From Lactuca virosa (taxonomy: Eukaryota > Streptophyta > Magnoliopsida > Asterales > Asteraceae): 64,000 nucleotides of DNA. Every line of letters starts with the position of its first letter. Position 1 is the stretch's first letter. The position numbers were made by a program, and so were the translations under genes. The notes under the pieces are model-generated. The model did not search any database. It was given only the letters and a program-made list of their open reading frames with translations, and was not told the origin of the DNA. Below are positions 41,272 to 53,972 of the stretch, in pieces. The stretch covers positions 220,948,745-221,012,744 of the forward strand of contig CAKMRJ010005745.1 of NCBI GenBank assembly GCA_928212115.1, read 5' to 3'.

Positions 41272-42941
41272 TGTAACATCCCGAAATTCAGGTACAACTA
41301 TTTAGCCCTTCTTTTATTCAAGGTGTCAAGTTAAGCCCTTAAGAGGAATTGGTAGCAAATGAGTACGATGGGCGTACTCAAGAGTACGCTGCGCGTACTC
41401 ATGCGATTATTTTGGACGCGGACTCGTCTGAGTACGCTGGGCGTACTCAGGGTTACGCTGGGCGTAATGTGTCCAGGTGCAAACCCTAATTTCTGACTTG
41501 TGCCCTATATATTGGATGCTAAGGCTTATTTCTCAGCCTCCCTAGCAGTGAGTAAAACCCTAAGAGAGAACTTCCCATCGTCCTTAGTGAGTATGTGTGA
41601 TTTTGGAGCTAAAAGTGCCTTGGGGTGTTAGTGAAGAAGAAGGAGAGGAGCTTGTGGAGGCTAGAGCTTGAAGTGCAAGTTTGGATCTGAGATCTACAGA
41701 GGAAGGAGCTGCTTTTAGAGGTATAAAGTTCAAAGCTTTCCTCTTCTTTTGGTTTGTTGTTGCATGGGCCATTTCTAGGGTTAAAAGTCCCAAAGGTGGA
41801 GACTTTATGAGTGTAAGGTGCTCCATGGTCCAAGATCTGTCCCCTTTCAGTGATATTTATGTTTTAGATCCATAAAGTTTCTATCTTGGCCGTTGATATG
41901 AGGACATGCTAGAGTTTTGAGCTTTCTAGGGCTAGAATTGGTATATTTTGGGTGTTAGTGACTTGTTCAGCCATGCAAAGGCTTAAAGTTATCGACTTTA
42001 TGGATTAAGAGGCTTAGAAACGGTCAGATCTAAAAGTTGGACGAGAGTCTTAACTGATTAAGACCTCAAGAGCTAAGGGACTGAAACTGAGAGTTACGCG
42101 GGGCGTAATCTCAGTACGCGCAGCGTAAGGGGTCGCGCACCCCGTTTCTGTGAGGACGCCGGGTACGCCCAGCGTACGTGTTTGGTACGCGCAGCGTAAC
42201 CCGGAGGGTTGACTTTTGTTGACTTTTAGGGTTTGGTCAACTTTAGGGCCTTTGAGCCATGGGAGGGGTAAAATGGTCTTTTACCCTTCTGAGAGTACTA
42301 AGAGGAGGAATAGTCTAGCCTTGAGAGATGTATTGATTTAGAGTGTATATTTCATATGATTAGGCGGGGGCTAGACCAGATTTTACAGAGTTCGAGCTTT
42401 ACCGAGTTACCCGAGGTGAGTCTTCTCACTATACTTTACCTTGAGTAGGTAACCAGAGTTATGTGATAGAGTATCTTGTATGTTATGTATGTTATATGTT
42501 GCACTGCTATATTTCTATGTGATTTATGTTGTGCATGTTCTGAGTTCACAGAGTTAGGACCGGAAGGTCTACAGAGTTAGGACCAGAGGGTCCACAGAGT
42601 TAGGACCAGAGGGTCCACAGAGTTAGGGCAAGAGGGCCCACAGAGTTATAGCCTCGAGTGGCTAATATATGTTAGAGTGGTATTTTGGGGAACTCACTAA
42701 GCTTCGTGCTTACAGTGTTATGTGATATGTGTTGCAGGTTTTTCTCAGGATCACAGGACGGCACCGGCTCGATTGTACACACCAGAGAAAGAGTTATGTT
42801 TTGAGGATCCTGGAGTATTATTTAATTGAATATGGAGTTATGTTTGTAACTTAAAGAGCAAATGAGATTTTAATAGAAGGTGACATGAGAATTTATATGA
42901 GTTTAAATGAAAATTTTAGTTTGAAAAATCACGGTGTTACA
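41272..42941 (+). repeat. Element D 3' LTR
   Basis: 1670 bp, nearly identical to the 5' LTR with one extra 23-bp hairpin unit. Confidence 0.9.
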
Positions 42942-42983
42942 AAAATACGACACGATGACCCGATTTGTCACCCTACTATTATA

Positions 42984-43472
42984 TTTAGCCTTCAAAACTT
43001 TATTATTCCAATATTTAATATAATTTTGTGTATTATAATATATTGAATTTATTTGATGTTATTGTTAAGTACTACACATGCTCTTTTAAAAAACCAATGT
43101 GGTGTTTATAGTCTTGATCCTTTTGATCCATTGTGGCTTCCCGTGAGTCTCATCATCCGGTTTTCATCTTTAAATTGGGGTTTAGTTTTGTCATCTACAC
43201 AAAATTAAGAGGAGTTGTTTTGATCAATGCACTCAACATCTTTCTAAAACACCATTTGTGAAGTGTTGGACTCCATTGCTCGGTTATCTTTGATCAAGAA
43301 TTATCTTGACCTTATTGACCAATTTTAATCAAAATATAACTCTTCTTTTTCAAAACTTTATTGTATTTTGCTAAATATGATATGTTATGAATGTTTGAAT
43401 TATCCTCAACGATTAAACAAACAAAAGCTTATGTACAGAAAACAATTCTAGATGGTTATCTTAAAATTTTGG
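42984..43472. other. Intergenic
   Basis: No gene or repeat recognised. Confidence 0.4.
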
Positions 43473-43481
43473 CTTCCATTA

Positions 43482-44647
43482 GAGTAAATTACACGAATGA
43501 TCCCTATGGTTTGGGGTAATTTGCACGTTTTGTCCCTAACTTATCTTTTTAACTCGGAAGGTCCCTACTGTTTGTTTTTGTTGCGCGTCTGGTCCCTGTC
43601 TTACCTAAAAAGACTATTTTTCCCTTGATTTTTTAATTTATTTAAATAAACACACCCCAACCCCACCTCCACCTTACTATACCTTACCTTACCTACCCCT
43701 ATCTTATTAAAAAAAAAGGGTAAATTACACCAATCGTCCCTTGTGCACGTGCCAAAAAGCGTGTTTAGTCCCTATTTTCAAAAATTAATTCGGACCGTCC
43801 CTGGTTTGTTTTTTTCTTGCATGCTTAGTCCCTATTGACATGAAATGACCATTTTACCCTTAATAATTTCTTTTTTCATTTCTTTTATTTATTTATCAGT
43901 TATAAATTAAAAAAAACAAAATAATCTCTCAAGAAATCAAATCCATTACTCCACGACTCCAAATCCTCTTCAAGACCTTAAACCAAGAAATCGATACATC
44001 CACAACCAAAATAATCTCTCAAAAAATTAATACATCATCGGCGATCATTCGTATCTCAAACCAACAAAAAATTTCCACCGGTGAATCCCAGGAGCCCGTT
44101 TCTACCCCTGCAATATGTGATTTTATAAATGTCACATAAATCGCCCGATCTGGACTCTCCAGTCGCCATCCATGGTCTGAACTCGTCGATTGCTCAAGAA
44201 CGACGACGACCACCAATGTATGACTTAGATTTCGACTTCAATTTCTGGAACCATCCCACCCCTTTCCTCCACACAGATCCGGCGAGACCCCAAACCTACA
44301 AATCGGAAAAATCAAACCTCAAAGATCAAACCCTAAACCTGCAAATTGGAACTAACGAGTTGCAGGAGAAGAAAGAGGATTTCGATTGACGGAATCAGAT
44401 CGAGGAACGTGATGTCCACCGTCACCAGATCAAGGAGGATTTCGTCCACCACCACTTCATCTTCCTCATAGATGGTGTAAGTCGGCGGGGGCTAATTTAC
44501 CTTGTGATGTAGGTTATAGCTTCATTGAGGATTCAATTTGTTGTCTGATGGCTTCTTCAAGTCAACGTGAAGGTGAATCGAGGTTTTTCAAGTACATGTG
44601 ATGGCTTCTTGTGTGTGTGTGTGTTTTGTATTGAAGAAGAATGGAGG

Positions 44648-44683
<36 letters not shown>

Positions 44684-45138
44684 ACATCGAAGGTGGTGGT
44701 GGTATTTTCATGCGTATGAGAGAGATAGATATTAGAGAGTTGTTTTTTTAAATTATTAATAATAAATAATATTAAAATTAACTAAAAATAAATATCCTAG
44801 GGCATAATGGTCATTTCAAATGTGGAGTGGACTAAATTCGCAACAAAAACACATATAAGGGACGAAGTTAGCAAGTTTTAAGCAAACGAGGGACGGTCGG
44901 AGTTAATTTTTGAAAATAGAGACTAAACACGCTTTCTGGCATGTGCACGAGGGACGATTGATGTAATTTACCCTAAAAAAAAATTAAAAAATCAAGGGCA
45001 AAATAGTATTTTTAGGTAAGACATGGACCAAACGCACAATAAAAACAAACAGTAGGGACTTTCTGAGTTAAAAAAATAAGTTAGGGACCAAACTTGCAAA
45101 TTACCCCAAACCATAGGGACCATTCGTGTAATTTACTT
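43482..45138. mobile_element. Outer Mutator-like (MULE) element with long terminal inverted repeats
   Basis: Terminal inverted repeats of about 180 bp (TAAATTACACGAATGATCCC at the left; its inverse at the right) with the 9-bp duplication CTTCCATTA at 43473-43481 and 45139-45147. Nine-bp duplications and long inverted ends define Mutator-like elements. It encodes no transposase and its centre is occupied by a second element. Confidence 0.85.
43718..44974. mobile_element. Inner MULE with gene-like cargo
   Basis: Ends GGGTAAATTACACCAATCGT and its inverse (ATTGATGTAATTTACCC), inverted repeats of about 160 bp. The 9-bp duplication is nine A residues on each side (43709-43717 and 44975-44983). Its centre (about 43930-44640) is richer in G+C and has an open frame at 44129-44389 (MSHKSPDLDSPVAIHGLNSS...), like a captured 5' gene fragment in a Pack-MULE. 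No known domain is seen, so expression and function are unproven. A (GA)n tract lies at 44650-44680. Confidence 0.8.
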
Positions 45139-45409
45139 CTTCCATTATTATTTATTAGTACATTATTATTTATTTGCATTCCTCACAAAATAGCTATAAA
45201 TATATCTACAAGTCAGTAATTGAAAAAATAAATTGTATGAACCTATTTGCTTCTTTAAGGCTAGGGATGGTAATCCGATTCATTTTATTTATGAATATAG
45301 TTATATAGCAAAACATGAAATTGGTCAAATGAATTAAGATCAGAAGTCACTGAGATTATGTTTTTGATACTTATCATTTATTTTCTAATTTTTTTAATTA
45401 TTATTTGTT

Positions 45410-45412
<3 letters not shown>

Positions 45413-45457
<45 letters not shown>

Positions 45458-45482
45458 GATATATATATATATATATATATAT
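45413..45482. repeat. (AT)n microsatellite
   Basis: About 70 bp of almost pure AT dinucleotide. Confidence 0.95.
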
Positions 45483-47933
45483 ACTAGGTTATAACTCGTG
45501 GTCACCACGGTGTGATAAAATAAAATATCATAAGTAATCATAATCATACATTTAAGAATAATATTTTTACACAAAGTATGATATGTTAATTTAAACAATT
45601 GTAAAATATTTTGATCTAATACTTGTGTTAATGGATGATAGGGTGGTTGCAAACTCTAAATCTTGTAGCCTAACGATCATTTTATGTTTGGATTTGTCTT
45701 TGCCACTTATATCGAGCCTACCACATTCAATAAGAGTAATATCATGTGCAAAAACATATTGTTGTATAAAAATGCAATTAAAAAAAATATATAGTTAGCA
45801 TTTTTTTAATGTAGAATGCTAAAACCAACAAAAAAAAAAGTGACATAATAAAGAAAGCCGACAGATAGACGCTATAACACAAAGTACCTATTTAAAAAAA
45901 ATTAACAATAAATGTAGTTTCAAACAAAAAATATATAAATATTCAGAAAAGGCCAAGTAAGGGTAAAATGGACCTGTTGGAATTTTTATAAAGTAGGATG
46001 ACTTAACATTACAAATGCATAAAAAATAGCTTATTTTAAAGTAAATGTATTATCTCGTTATTTGACCCTTAAATGAATAGATAATCACAAGCAGAAAAAG
46101 GTTACCTAATTATCAAACCAATCAAAATTAGCATGTTATCACACAAACGTCAGTTATATGTTTTTTCTTTTAAACTTCTCTTATAAATGTTGAGTTAAAA
46201 ATAGCTCAAGGGTAGCAAGTTAGGGATAATTAGCTTCCTAAAGCTACAAAAATACATCTAACTTACTTGAGAATTAAAAAAAACTACTATAAACTTCTAC
46301 AAAAACAATATATGAACTTAGATCATTCATTGCAGTCCAGAGTGAATCAAGGGCACAATAGTCATTTTACATGTGTCGGGGACCATATTTGTAACACAAA
46401 TGGAATGGGGAAATTTTAGAGAATAAACCAAACTTGCAAAATACACAATGGTTTGCAACAAAATCATAGCACATCAAAGTTGGAATATTATATTCTAATG
46501 CAATTTACAGCCAAAGGGTATTATGATAATTTGACAGAAAAATTTACTCATTTGCAGGAATACTTCCTTTTCAAATAAATGAATATAAATCGTTGATTCC
46601 CTTCCATCAGATAAAACAAAAAGTTTTTTTTTTATCAATCTAATAACATCATCCATTTCATACTTTCTTCAATTCCATCATATCAACACCTAAAAAAACA
46701 CATACAATAAGAAAATTTTCTTTTAAATGCAAATGAAGAAAATAAGTAATAACCAATTTACATACAAGAAAAAAAATCATCCACCTAAAAAAACTCAAAA
46801 CTTCTTAATTTGACCAATTATTAAATGTAAGTATACCTGGGATGATGTTCCTCCAACGACCTCATGTTCCATCTACATCATCTGCTATGACATGTTGACC
46901 AAAATTAGAGGTTTAGAAGGATTGACCAATTAAGAGGTAACATATCAATCAAGATAATATTTGATAAAAATTGATTGAAAACACTATCAAACAACTAAAT
47001 ATAACACAATTAAGGCTTTAATAACAGAGATGGAGATGGAGAAGAGAAGCCTAACTTGGTAGTTTAGAAGCAGGCATATGTGAAGTTATTGTTCATCATA
47101 CATCCAAATATCGATTATATCATCAAACCATAACAAACATCAGCTTCCACCTTTTCTGAGGTCTAAACTTGTATAACCTATACAAGAGCAATTCCTTTTG
47201 CAAGTCTGCTTCACATCCACCAAATGAATGACACATAATATGAAAATCAAAACAAAAGGAATACATTTAAGCTTAAATCCGCAAAGGGAAAAAACCCTTA
47301 ATAAAAGGATAAAAACATATCATAGACGAAAAATGGAAGCATGTTCTTTCAATGAAAAAGGCAGATTATGATTCAGATTTGAAAGGGGTTGGACTTTCTA
47401 GTAGAAACCGGTTGTTTGAAATATTTAAGCAATAAGTAATCTTAGGAACACAGTAGCCAAGCAAGGAGTATATACTCAGGTGACAAACTTACCTCGATAG
47501 ACACCTATATCGGAAAAAAAAATCACAATCACAAACCTTAAAAAATTGCAAACCCACGATTACATCAGTATCATAAAGTCAAAAAAACAAATACATAATC
47601 ATCTCACCTTAGTAGCTTGGGGTTTGCTTGAGGCAATTGAGACAAACCATGATTAAGGAAGACCTTGAAGATAGTGACCGGTAAGAACGACGATTTAGGG
47701 TAAGATGGATGGTGGGTGGCGATGGTGGCAACAGTGGCGCGAGGATGGTGCAGTGTTATCGTCGACGGTGGTGTTGTAGCGACAGGGGATCCTTGCAACA
47801 ATAAGGAAAAGGTGGGAATTACAGCAAAATACAAAGACCTTCAACAGATTATTCAGCAATGAATTTCTTATTTTTTTGGTTGGGTAACTATCTTCATCAA
47901 AAGACCAACTTCAACACTGCGTGCTTCTAAGAT

Positions 47934-47971
<38 letters not shown>

Positions 47972-48391
47972 ATTACCGAGACCTTGTATAGATATTACTG
48001 TTAATCATAATTAGTTAAGAGAGAGATATGAAGGAGGAAGAGCAACGACAATGAGGCAAAGCAGTGATGGTGTTGTGGTAGAGAAGAAGGCAAATGAAAC
48101 CAGTAGTGGTGGAGGAGAAGAAGGCCAGTACTGGTGTAGGAGCGATGATGTTGAGAAGAGATATTTATCTTTTGAATTTCAAACTGACAGATTTTATTTG
48201 GTTTCCAAAGAGAGAGGCGAAATTTTTGGAAATACAACTGTGATTAAGGGATGACCATGTATAATTTTAAGGGTGAGCTTTTAAGGGTGAGCGGGAAAAC
48301 CAAAAAAGAAGTTCACATACAGATGACATGTGGAAAGTATAGTGACAGAAAAGTGTCATGTGACATTTTTAGGAGTCTTTTATTAGAAGAA

Positions 48392-48445
<54 letters not shown>

Positions 48446-49142
48446 ATGATAAATTCTAGAGAAAATAGACAAAATGTATAAATTTCATTAAGAGTCTTTC
48501 AAAGGATTTAGGCAAAGTTAAAGATAGAACACTATCAATTTCTCAGATGGAGAGTATCTAATCGTTAAATGGGTTACGAAATCATTAAATGGGCTTAGAA
48601 ATCGCTAAACAGAATGCGAAATTAGGTAAACTTTTTGCAAAATGGCCATAAATAATATCCCGTATAAAAAAACACTCTCTAGAAAACTTCAAAAAAAACC
48701 ATTTTACACCATCAAAACTCTCTTTTGCTAGGAAAATAACCTTTGAAAATCCTTAACATAAAAAAAGATTTTTTTTTCCGAATAAAAACCTAAATTTATT
48801 ATTTTGTAGATTTGTTTGTAATTTTTGTAGATTAAAATTATAATATAATTTTTTTATTATGAAATTAATTTTTGAAGATATTTAAAATAAAAAACTTTTA
48901 AAAAATTATTATATTTAAACATTTTAGATTTTTTATTTTAAATATTGTTTTGGCTATCTTAAAAAAAATCTTAAATTGCTTTTCCTAAATCTTAAAAAAA
49001 AAAAAAACCTTATTATAGTCTAATGATTTTCTACGACTCCTACGTCAGTCAACTAATCTCGATCAAGAAATTACTCGTTTCGCCCAAACCGACTTCCATA
49101 ATCTATTTCTACGATTCTACGGCGGAGCAAGGTTAATTGCAG
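45483..49142. other. Gene-poor intergenic stretch
   Basis: No conserved protein or RNA gene found. It holds a (GA)n tract at 47935-47968 and an (AT)n tract at 48394-48442. A short MULE-like phrase lies near 46340-46440. Open frames at 47604-47834 (minus) and 48051-48254 (plus) have no recognisable domain. Confidence 0.45.
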
Positions 49143-50579
49143 ATGGAGGAGACCGGTGTGGCCATGTCGGAGAAGACAGATACTACTAGTAGCAGAGACA
49201 GCGCTTCAATGGAATCGACGATGGAGAGATTGTCTCATTTGGAGAACCTCTACTTTCCTAGGGCTCAACAATCCTCCGCTCTCCTTCCTTCACAACGTAA
49301 ATCTATCCTCCAAGATCTTTACTCCCGCGACGTCCCTGTGTTTTTAGGTAATTTCAATTTCCTATTACCCATCTCTAATTCTTTCTTCAAATTTATATTT
49401 CAGTATTACCCGATCACTTGTTTTTCTCCTCTACTTTTAATTGCTTGATCAATATCGAATTAGAGTTTACATTCGTTACCTTTACGAATTCACTTCTATA
49501 GACACAAAACCATGAAGTTTGTTCACTTCATATAATATGTTTGATATATTGCAGTTGTTAGTTTAAGGCATTGGTTATCTGTATAACCTAACTTAGTTAT
49601 GAAATTTGTTCATGCTTTAAAGTTTGCTATTGTTAATTTACATTCATCTTGTATGCATATTCAGAGCGCTATGGATCACTACTAACATTGGAAGAGCTTA
49701 AGGAATTCGATACATTAAGTGATGATTATGAAATCAATTGGCATCTAAATCATCTCCGAAGCTTGATTAATCCAACATCCTTGGATTTGAAATCAAGATC
49801 TGCAAAGGTAAAGAATCGGAGGCGTGCTTACATGGATAAACTGATGTTTGATGGGAAATTCTTCTCTGAGGATGCAATGAGGGATAGAGAACCTTATCTG
49901 CACCATGAATTTGTGGGGAAATTTCAAGACCAAAGTGGAAGACGCATGGCTAGGCCTGGAGAAAGGTGGTCGGAGACATTGATAAGGAGGGCTGAGGAAG
50001 CACTTTTGGTGGAGAAGATTAGGAGGGAACAGCAGAGATTGGTGTTGATGAAAGAGAGTGGGTGGGGAATGAGAGACAACAAGAAGAACAAGAGGAAGAA
50101 GAAGAAGAAGAGGAAGAGGAAGAGGAAATGGAGGAAGGAAATGATGGTGATGCTAATGTTAATGGAAAGATGCATCAACGTGAGGTAATTCTTTTCTTTA
50201 TGTTTATTGAAATACCTTGTGATTTGTTGTTTCTTATTGTCGGGTCTTAAAGAATATGATGATAATCTTGAAAGTTGTATTTGATTATGATAATAAAATG
50301 GTTCTTGAACATGGTTGGTTTTTGTTCTTTTAGGTTCTCCCAGATGACAAGGGTAATTTAGTCAATGCACAATCATCAGAAGCTACAAGTATATTATCAA
50401 CCGAAGAGATGGAAGATCGAATGGATCAGTTTACACATGTGATGCAACAAAAGTTTCTTGCAGGTGAAGATGATGAACATTTTAATTACTTGAGTATAGA
50501 TGAAGATGAGACATTGGATGATCATTGGATGAAGGAAGCTAATTATGATGCTGAAGAGAAATACTTTGCTGATGTTTGA
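49143..50579 (+). CDS. CCDC97: CCDC97-like protein (DUF2052), apparent frameshift
   Basis: Three exons: 49143-49347, 49665-50184 and 50334-50579. The start MEETGVAMSEKT is followed by a helical part and the core ERYGSLLTLEELKEF, then DDYEINWHLNHL. Next comes a basic segment (RRAYMDKLMFDGKFFSED), an acidic Glu run, and the C-terminal signature (YLSIDEDETLDDHW, then YDAEEKYFADV). This order matches CCDC97, reported to associate with the SF3B spliceosome complex in animals. Total coding length is 971 bp, one short of a multiple of three. Near 50040 the frame encoding EEALLVEKIRREQQRL must give way to the frame encoding WVGNERQQEEQ. No intron explains it, so this is a one-base deletion, an assembly error or a recent null allele. 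Confidence 0.85.
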
Positions 50580-52015
50580 AAAGTCAAAGCCTCTTCCCTA
50601 CTTTTTTTTTTCTTTCAAATTTGGTAGATTTCTGCTTTTTTTGGGGTGTGTTTTTTTAATCTGTAATGATGTGTAAATTAGATTGTTATTTTAGTAATAT
50701 GGTTTTTATATTCATATCGATTTTGGTTCATCCACCATTTTGTCTTTTATCTCATTTATCCATTAATGCTTCTTCTATGTACTCAACTAGGAGTTGCGAA
50801 CTTTGCACAATTTTGCAGAAAGCCTGGATTAAATAAATAAAAATAGCAACATAATTTTGGATTGATATTATAAAATACAGTTAAAACATATTGATTGGAG
50901 GCAGATTTGTAGATATAAGATTATTTTATTAGTTTATTTGAAGTTGTTAACTCTTTTATACGTATAGATAAGAAATTGTTCGAATTCCGTATTTGGTGAA
51001 TAAGACGATATTTAGAGTATCAGACTCAATTGAAAACGAAAACACAATTTATTAAATTCTTGTGTATTCAAACGTCCTTAAAGCTTCATATTTCAGCAAC
51101 ATGTTGTACAAAAAACGTACTTTATAATGATAATGAAAAAAACAGTGCTTCATAACGATATAAAAGACGAATTTTGAAAGGTTGGGTTGGGTTATCAATG
51201 TTTAACCCATATAATTAATAGGTTGGATTGAGAAATATATAAACAAGTCAACTTTATAAAAATGTGAAAAGATTGGGTTTGGTTCAAAATATCAACCAAT
51301 ATAAATAAACATGATTTAGTTGAAATCTTCAACCCAATTATTAAGTGGGTTGAACTCGAATCCAATCCAATTCGACCCGTTACCAGCTCTAATTTTCTTG
51401 GTGTTTCGTAAAATTACGGTAGTTATTCGTGAAATCATGTATCCCAAGAATCAATGCATTAATATGTGAAGTTGTTTTGCAAAATTAATAAAATTCAGAA
51501 AATATTCATGAAATTATTTTTGTCAAGAAAAAGCTATCTTTCGTGAGACCACTTTTATAAAACTGAAAGTTAATTTTTCACACATTTAAAATAAACAAAT
51601 AAATAAATTATTTAGTTTTAGTGTGTTAGGTTTCCATTTTTAGTAATTTTGTGATTAGATATCACTAACGATAATCAATGACTTCTTGACTTACCCAACG
51701 ACTGTTTTCTTAATGTCCATGAATTTGCAAGAATCCTCCTAGGGCGAACTTCGCACACGATACGATTTCTCCCTATCCCTTCTGTGCTCCCGCCGGTATA
51801 ATCCCTCCGCCGACGCCATCATGTACATATAAACGCACTTGTTAAACTCAATCCCTCAAACGTCAATTTCCGAGTGAGACAATGAATTTTACTTCCTTTC
51901 TTTTCCATCACCAATTACACCCAAAACCCTAATTTCTCCATCTCAAAATCATATTGCCTGCTGAAGGATTAGGCTTTGTTTTTTCAACGAGATAGAGACA
52001 GGGAAGAAGGATAAA
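50580..52015. other. Intergenic, with a hAT-like MITE remnant
   Basis: 3' flank of CCDC97 and promoter side of CK2-beta. Around 51175-51392 the phrases GGTTGGGTT, AACCCATATAA and AAGTGGGTTGAA recur in both orientations, ending CGACCCGTTACCAGCTCTA, resembling a hAT MITE. Boundaries are not certain. Confidence 0.4.
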
Positions 52016-53377
52016 ATGTACAGGGAGAGAGGTGGAGGAGGATCGAAGGCGAAAACGGAAACGGCCATGGCTTCGATTGGAGGCGAAGGGGGATCACGAA
52101 TGGATGGAAAAGATCGTAACAAAGACCGTTTATCAGCTGGGGACTCCAGGCTCTCTGTGTCATCTTATCCCGATAAGAAACCGACTAAAGGTTTTTCTTT
52201 TCTCCCTCTCTCTCGAGATTCGTGCAATATCATTGTTAAAAAAGCCGATTTCGTAGGTTATACTTATGGTTTTAGCCATTTATCTGTTTTCGTACGATTG
52301 TATGCTTTTGGTAACCAAATGAGCTCATTGAACTGCATCAAATATTGGTAATATCAATATGAGGCAGTTTTCTTCATGTGAAATTGCAGTCTTTTGTTTA
52401 GATGATAGAATATGAAGAACGAGATGAATCTATTTGTTATGTTGTGAACATGAGAAGTAGATTACGCAGCTCTTCCATTTGATTTTAGTTGCAGACCTGT
52501 TATGGGAATGGTTGACAATGGAAAAGTAACATACTTGATTTTCATCCTTTAATAACATTTATATGGATATGTAGGAGAGGAAAAAGTGGTAGAGGAATCC
52601 GAAACAGACAGTGAGGAGGAGGAATCAGATGTTAGTGGTTCAGATGGGGAGGAAACATCTTGGATTTCATGGTTTTGCAGTCTACGTGGCAATGAATTCT
52701 TCTGTGAGGTTGATGATGACTATATTCAAGATGATTTTAATCTATGTGGATTAAGCAACCAAGTTCCATTTTACGATCATGCCCTTGATCTCATCTTGGA
52801 CTCTGAATCCTCTCATGGCGATTCCTTTTCAGAGGAACAAATTGAACAGATTGAATCAGCAGCAGAGACTCTATATGGTCTGATACATGTCAGATTTATC
52901 TTGACAACAAAAGGATTAGCTGCTATGGTAAGAAGTATTTAAAAATTTTTATTTTTCTTCAAAATTAATACAGTAAATAATAATAATCTTTGATGATAGC
53001 TTGAGAAATACAAAAACACAGAATTCGGAAGATGTCCAAGAGTCTTCTGTTCTGGTCAACCCTGTCTTCCTGTTGGTCAATCTGACATCTCACGCCAGAC
53101 AAGTGTCAAAATTTACTGCCCTAAATGTCAAGACATTTTTACCCCTCAGTTCAGGTTTCAAGATAGTATCCTTTTTTAACTTCTTTTTTAAATATTTTAT
53201 GTTTGTGGAAATGTTTTTCTTTAACAAGATGTAAAATAATAAGACCTTGATGGAGCTTTTTTTGGGACAACATTTCCTCACTTGTTCTTTTTAACGTATG
53301 GACACTTGAAGCCACAAAAGACAACGTTGCAGGAATATGTTCCAAGAGTATTCGGTTACAAAGTCCACAAGCCATGA
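52016..53377 (+). CDS. CKB: Casein kinase II regulatory subunit beta
   Basis: Four exons: 52016-52190, 52575-52927, 53000-53165 and 53244-53377. They total 828 bp, or 275 residues, the usual plant length. The N terminus MYRERGGGGSK and the following Ser-rich plant extension match plant CKB proteins. The acidic loop (ETDSEEEESDVSGSDGEE) precedes the conserved core TSWISWFCSLRGNEFFCEVD. Cys188, Cys193, Cys216 and Cys219 form the zinc ribbon that dimerises beta subunits. FGTTFPHLFFLTYGHLKPQK and the final VHKP are typical. The protein assembles two beta with two alpha subunits and sets substrate choice of CK2, including circadian and light-signalling targets. The third intron looks U12-type. Confidence 0.95.
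53166..53243 (+). other. Probable U12-type (minor spliceosome) intron in CK2-beta
   Basis: The 78-nt intron begins GTATCCTTT, the U12 GT-AG donor consensus. TTCTTTAAC, close to the U12 branch consensus TTCCTTAAC, sits with its branch A about 19 nt before the AATAAG acceptor. This splice keeps the frame and restores the conserved FQDNLDGAFFGTT. A major-class donor that does the same was not found. Confidence 0.65.
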
Positions 53378-53972
53378 ATCAAATCACATCATATTCATAC
53401 AATAACACCATAATAAGATTTTATTTTATTTTTTTTCTATCATATGTAACGAAAAAAATTAAATTAAGTTCTGTTGTTATTGATTATATTATTGTTGATT
53501 TTGATTCTGTGATATTTTAGTTAGGGTTGATGTCACTAAACTTCTAAGTATACATCATAGATTGCTCAACTTTCTAATTTTGTATTTTATTTTAAAATTA
53601 AGGTTATTAAATGGCAACGAGCTTTAATATCTATGTAAAAGATATGTAAACATGCTCATGAGTCATGCCACGACTTGACCTTTTTCTTTTTAAAAAAGAA
53701 AATGATGGAAGAGGATTCGAAGTCAAAGTTGTGTAAGTGGCTCGGATTTTTTTCCCTTCCTGTTGAATGATTTCAAATTTCAAATTTAAATAAACATGGG
53801 GTTGATCATAAACATGATATTCTTTTTTAACTCGAAATAAATGTGTTTTGTAACAACTCTTGTGTATCTTATTACGTAAGATTTATTGCAATTTGCTTCC
53901 ATAATTCCAGTTTATATGTTTTTTCGGGTTTTATGATTATTGAAAAGAATTGTTAATATTTCTAGCAATGTT
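53378..53972. other. CK2-beta 3' flank
   Basis: AT-rich, no further gene recognised. Confidence 0.4.

Larger units (their letters stand above)
34670..42941 (+). mobile_element. Element D: Tekay-like chromovirus derivative, 8.3 kb
   Basis: LTRs at 34670-36316 and 41272-42941 begin TGTAACATCCC and end GTGTTACA. The target duplication AAAAT lies at 34665-34669 and 42942-42946. The initiator tRNA-Met primer site and a polypurine tract (AGTGGGGGAGAA, about 41259-41270) are in place. Protease, the start of reverse transcriptase, the integrase C-terminal half and a chromodomain-like tail are recognisable. Most of reverse transcriptase, all of RNase H and the integrase N-terminus are gone, and tandem minisatellites stand in their place. 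LTRs are almost identical apart from a 23-bp repeat number difference, so it moved recently although defective, presumably with help in trans. Confidence 0.9.
19346..42975. mobile_element. hAT-like MITE rich in TGTCGTGT, split by three LTR insertions
   Basis: Four pieces are left of one host element: 19346-19553, 31549-31673, 34611-34669 and 42942-42975. When the LTR insertions and target duplications are removed they form about 410 bp. All pieces share the vocabulary GTGTCGTGTT/AACACGACAC. The left end (TAGATGTGACAA...GACACGAC) is inverted at the right end (GTCGTGTCG in reverse, TTGTCACCCTA). The 10-mer CTATTATATT lies just outside both ends (19338 and 42976) and may contain the 8-bp target duplication, though the AT-rich context blurs the exact boundary. 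Confidence 0.65.

Noticed and set aside
47604..48254. Possible genes in both orientations near 47604-48254
   Set aside because: Simple-sequence-rich translations with no conserved motif and no consistent exon structure.
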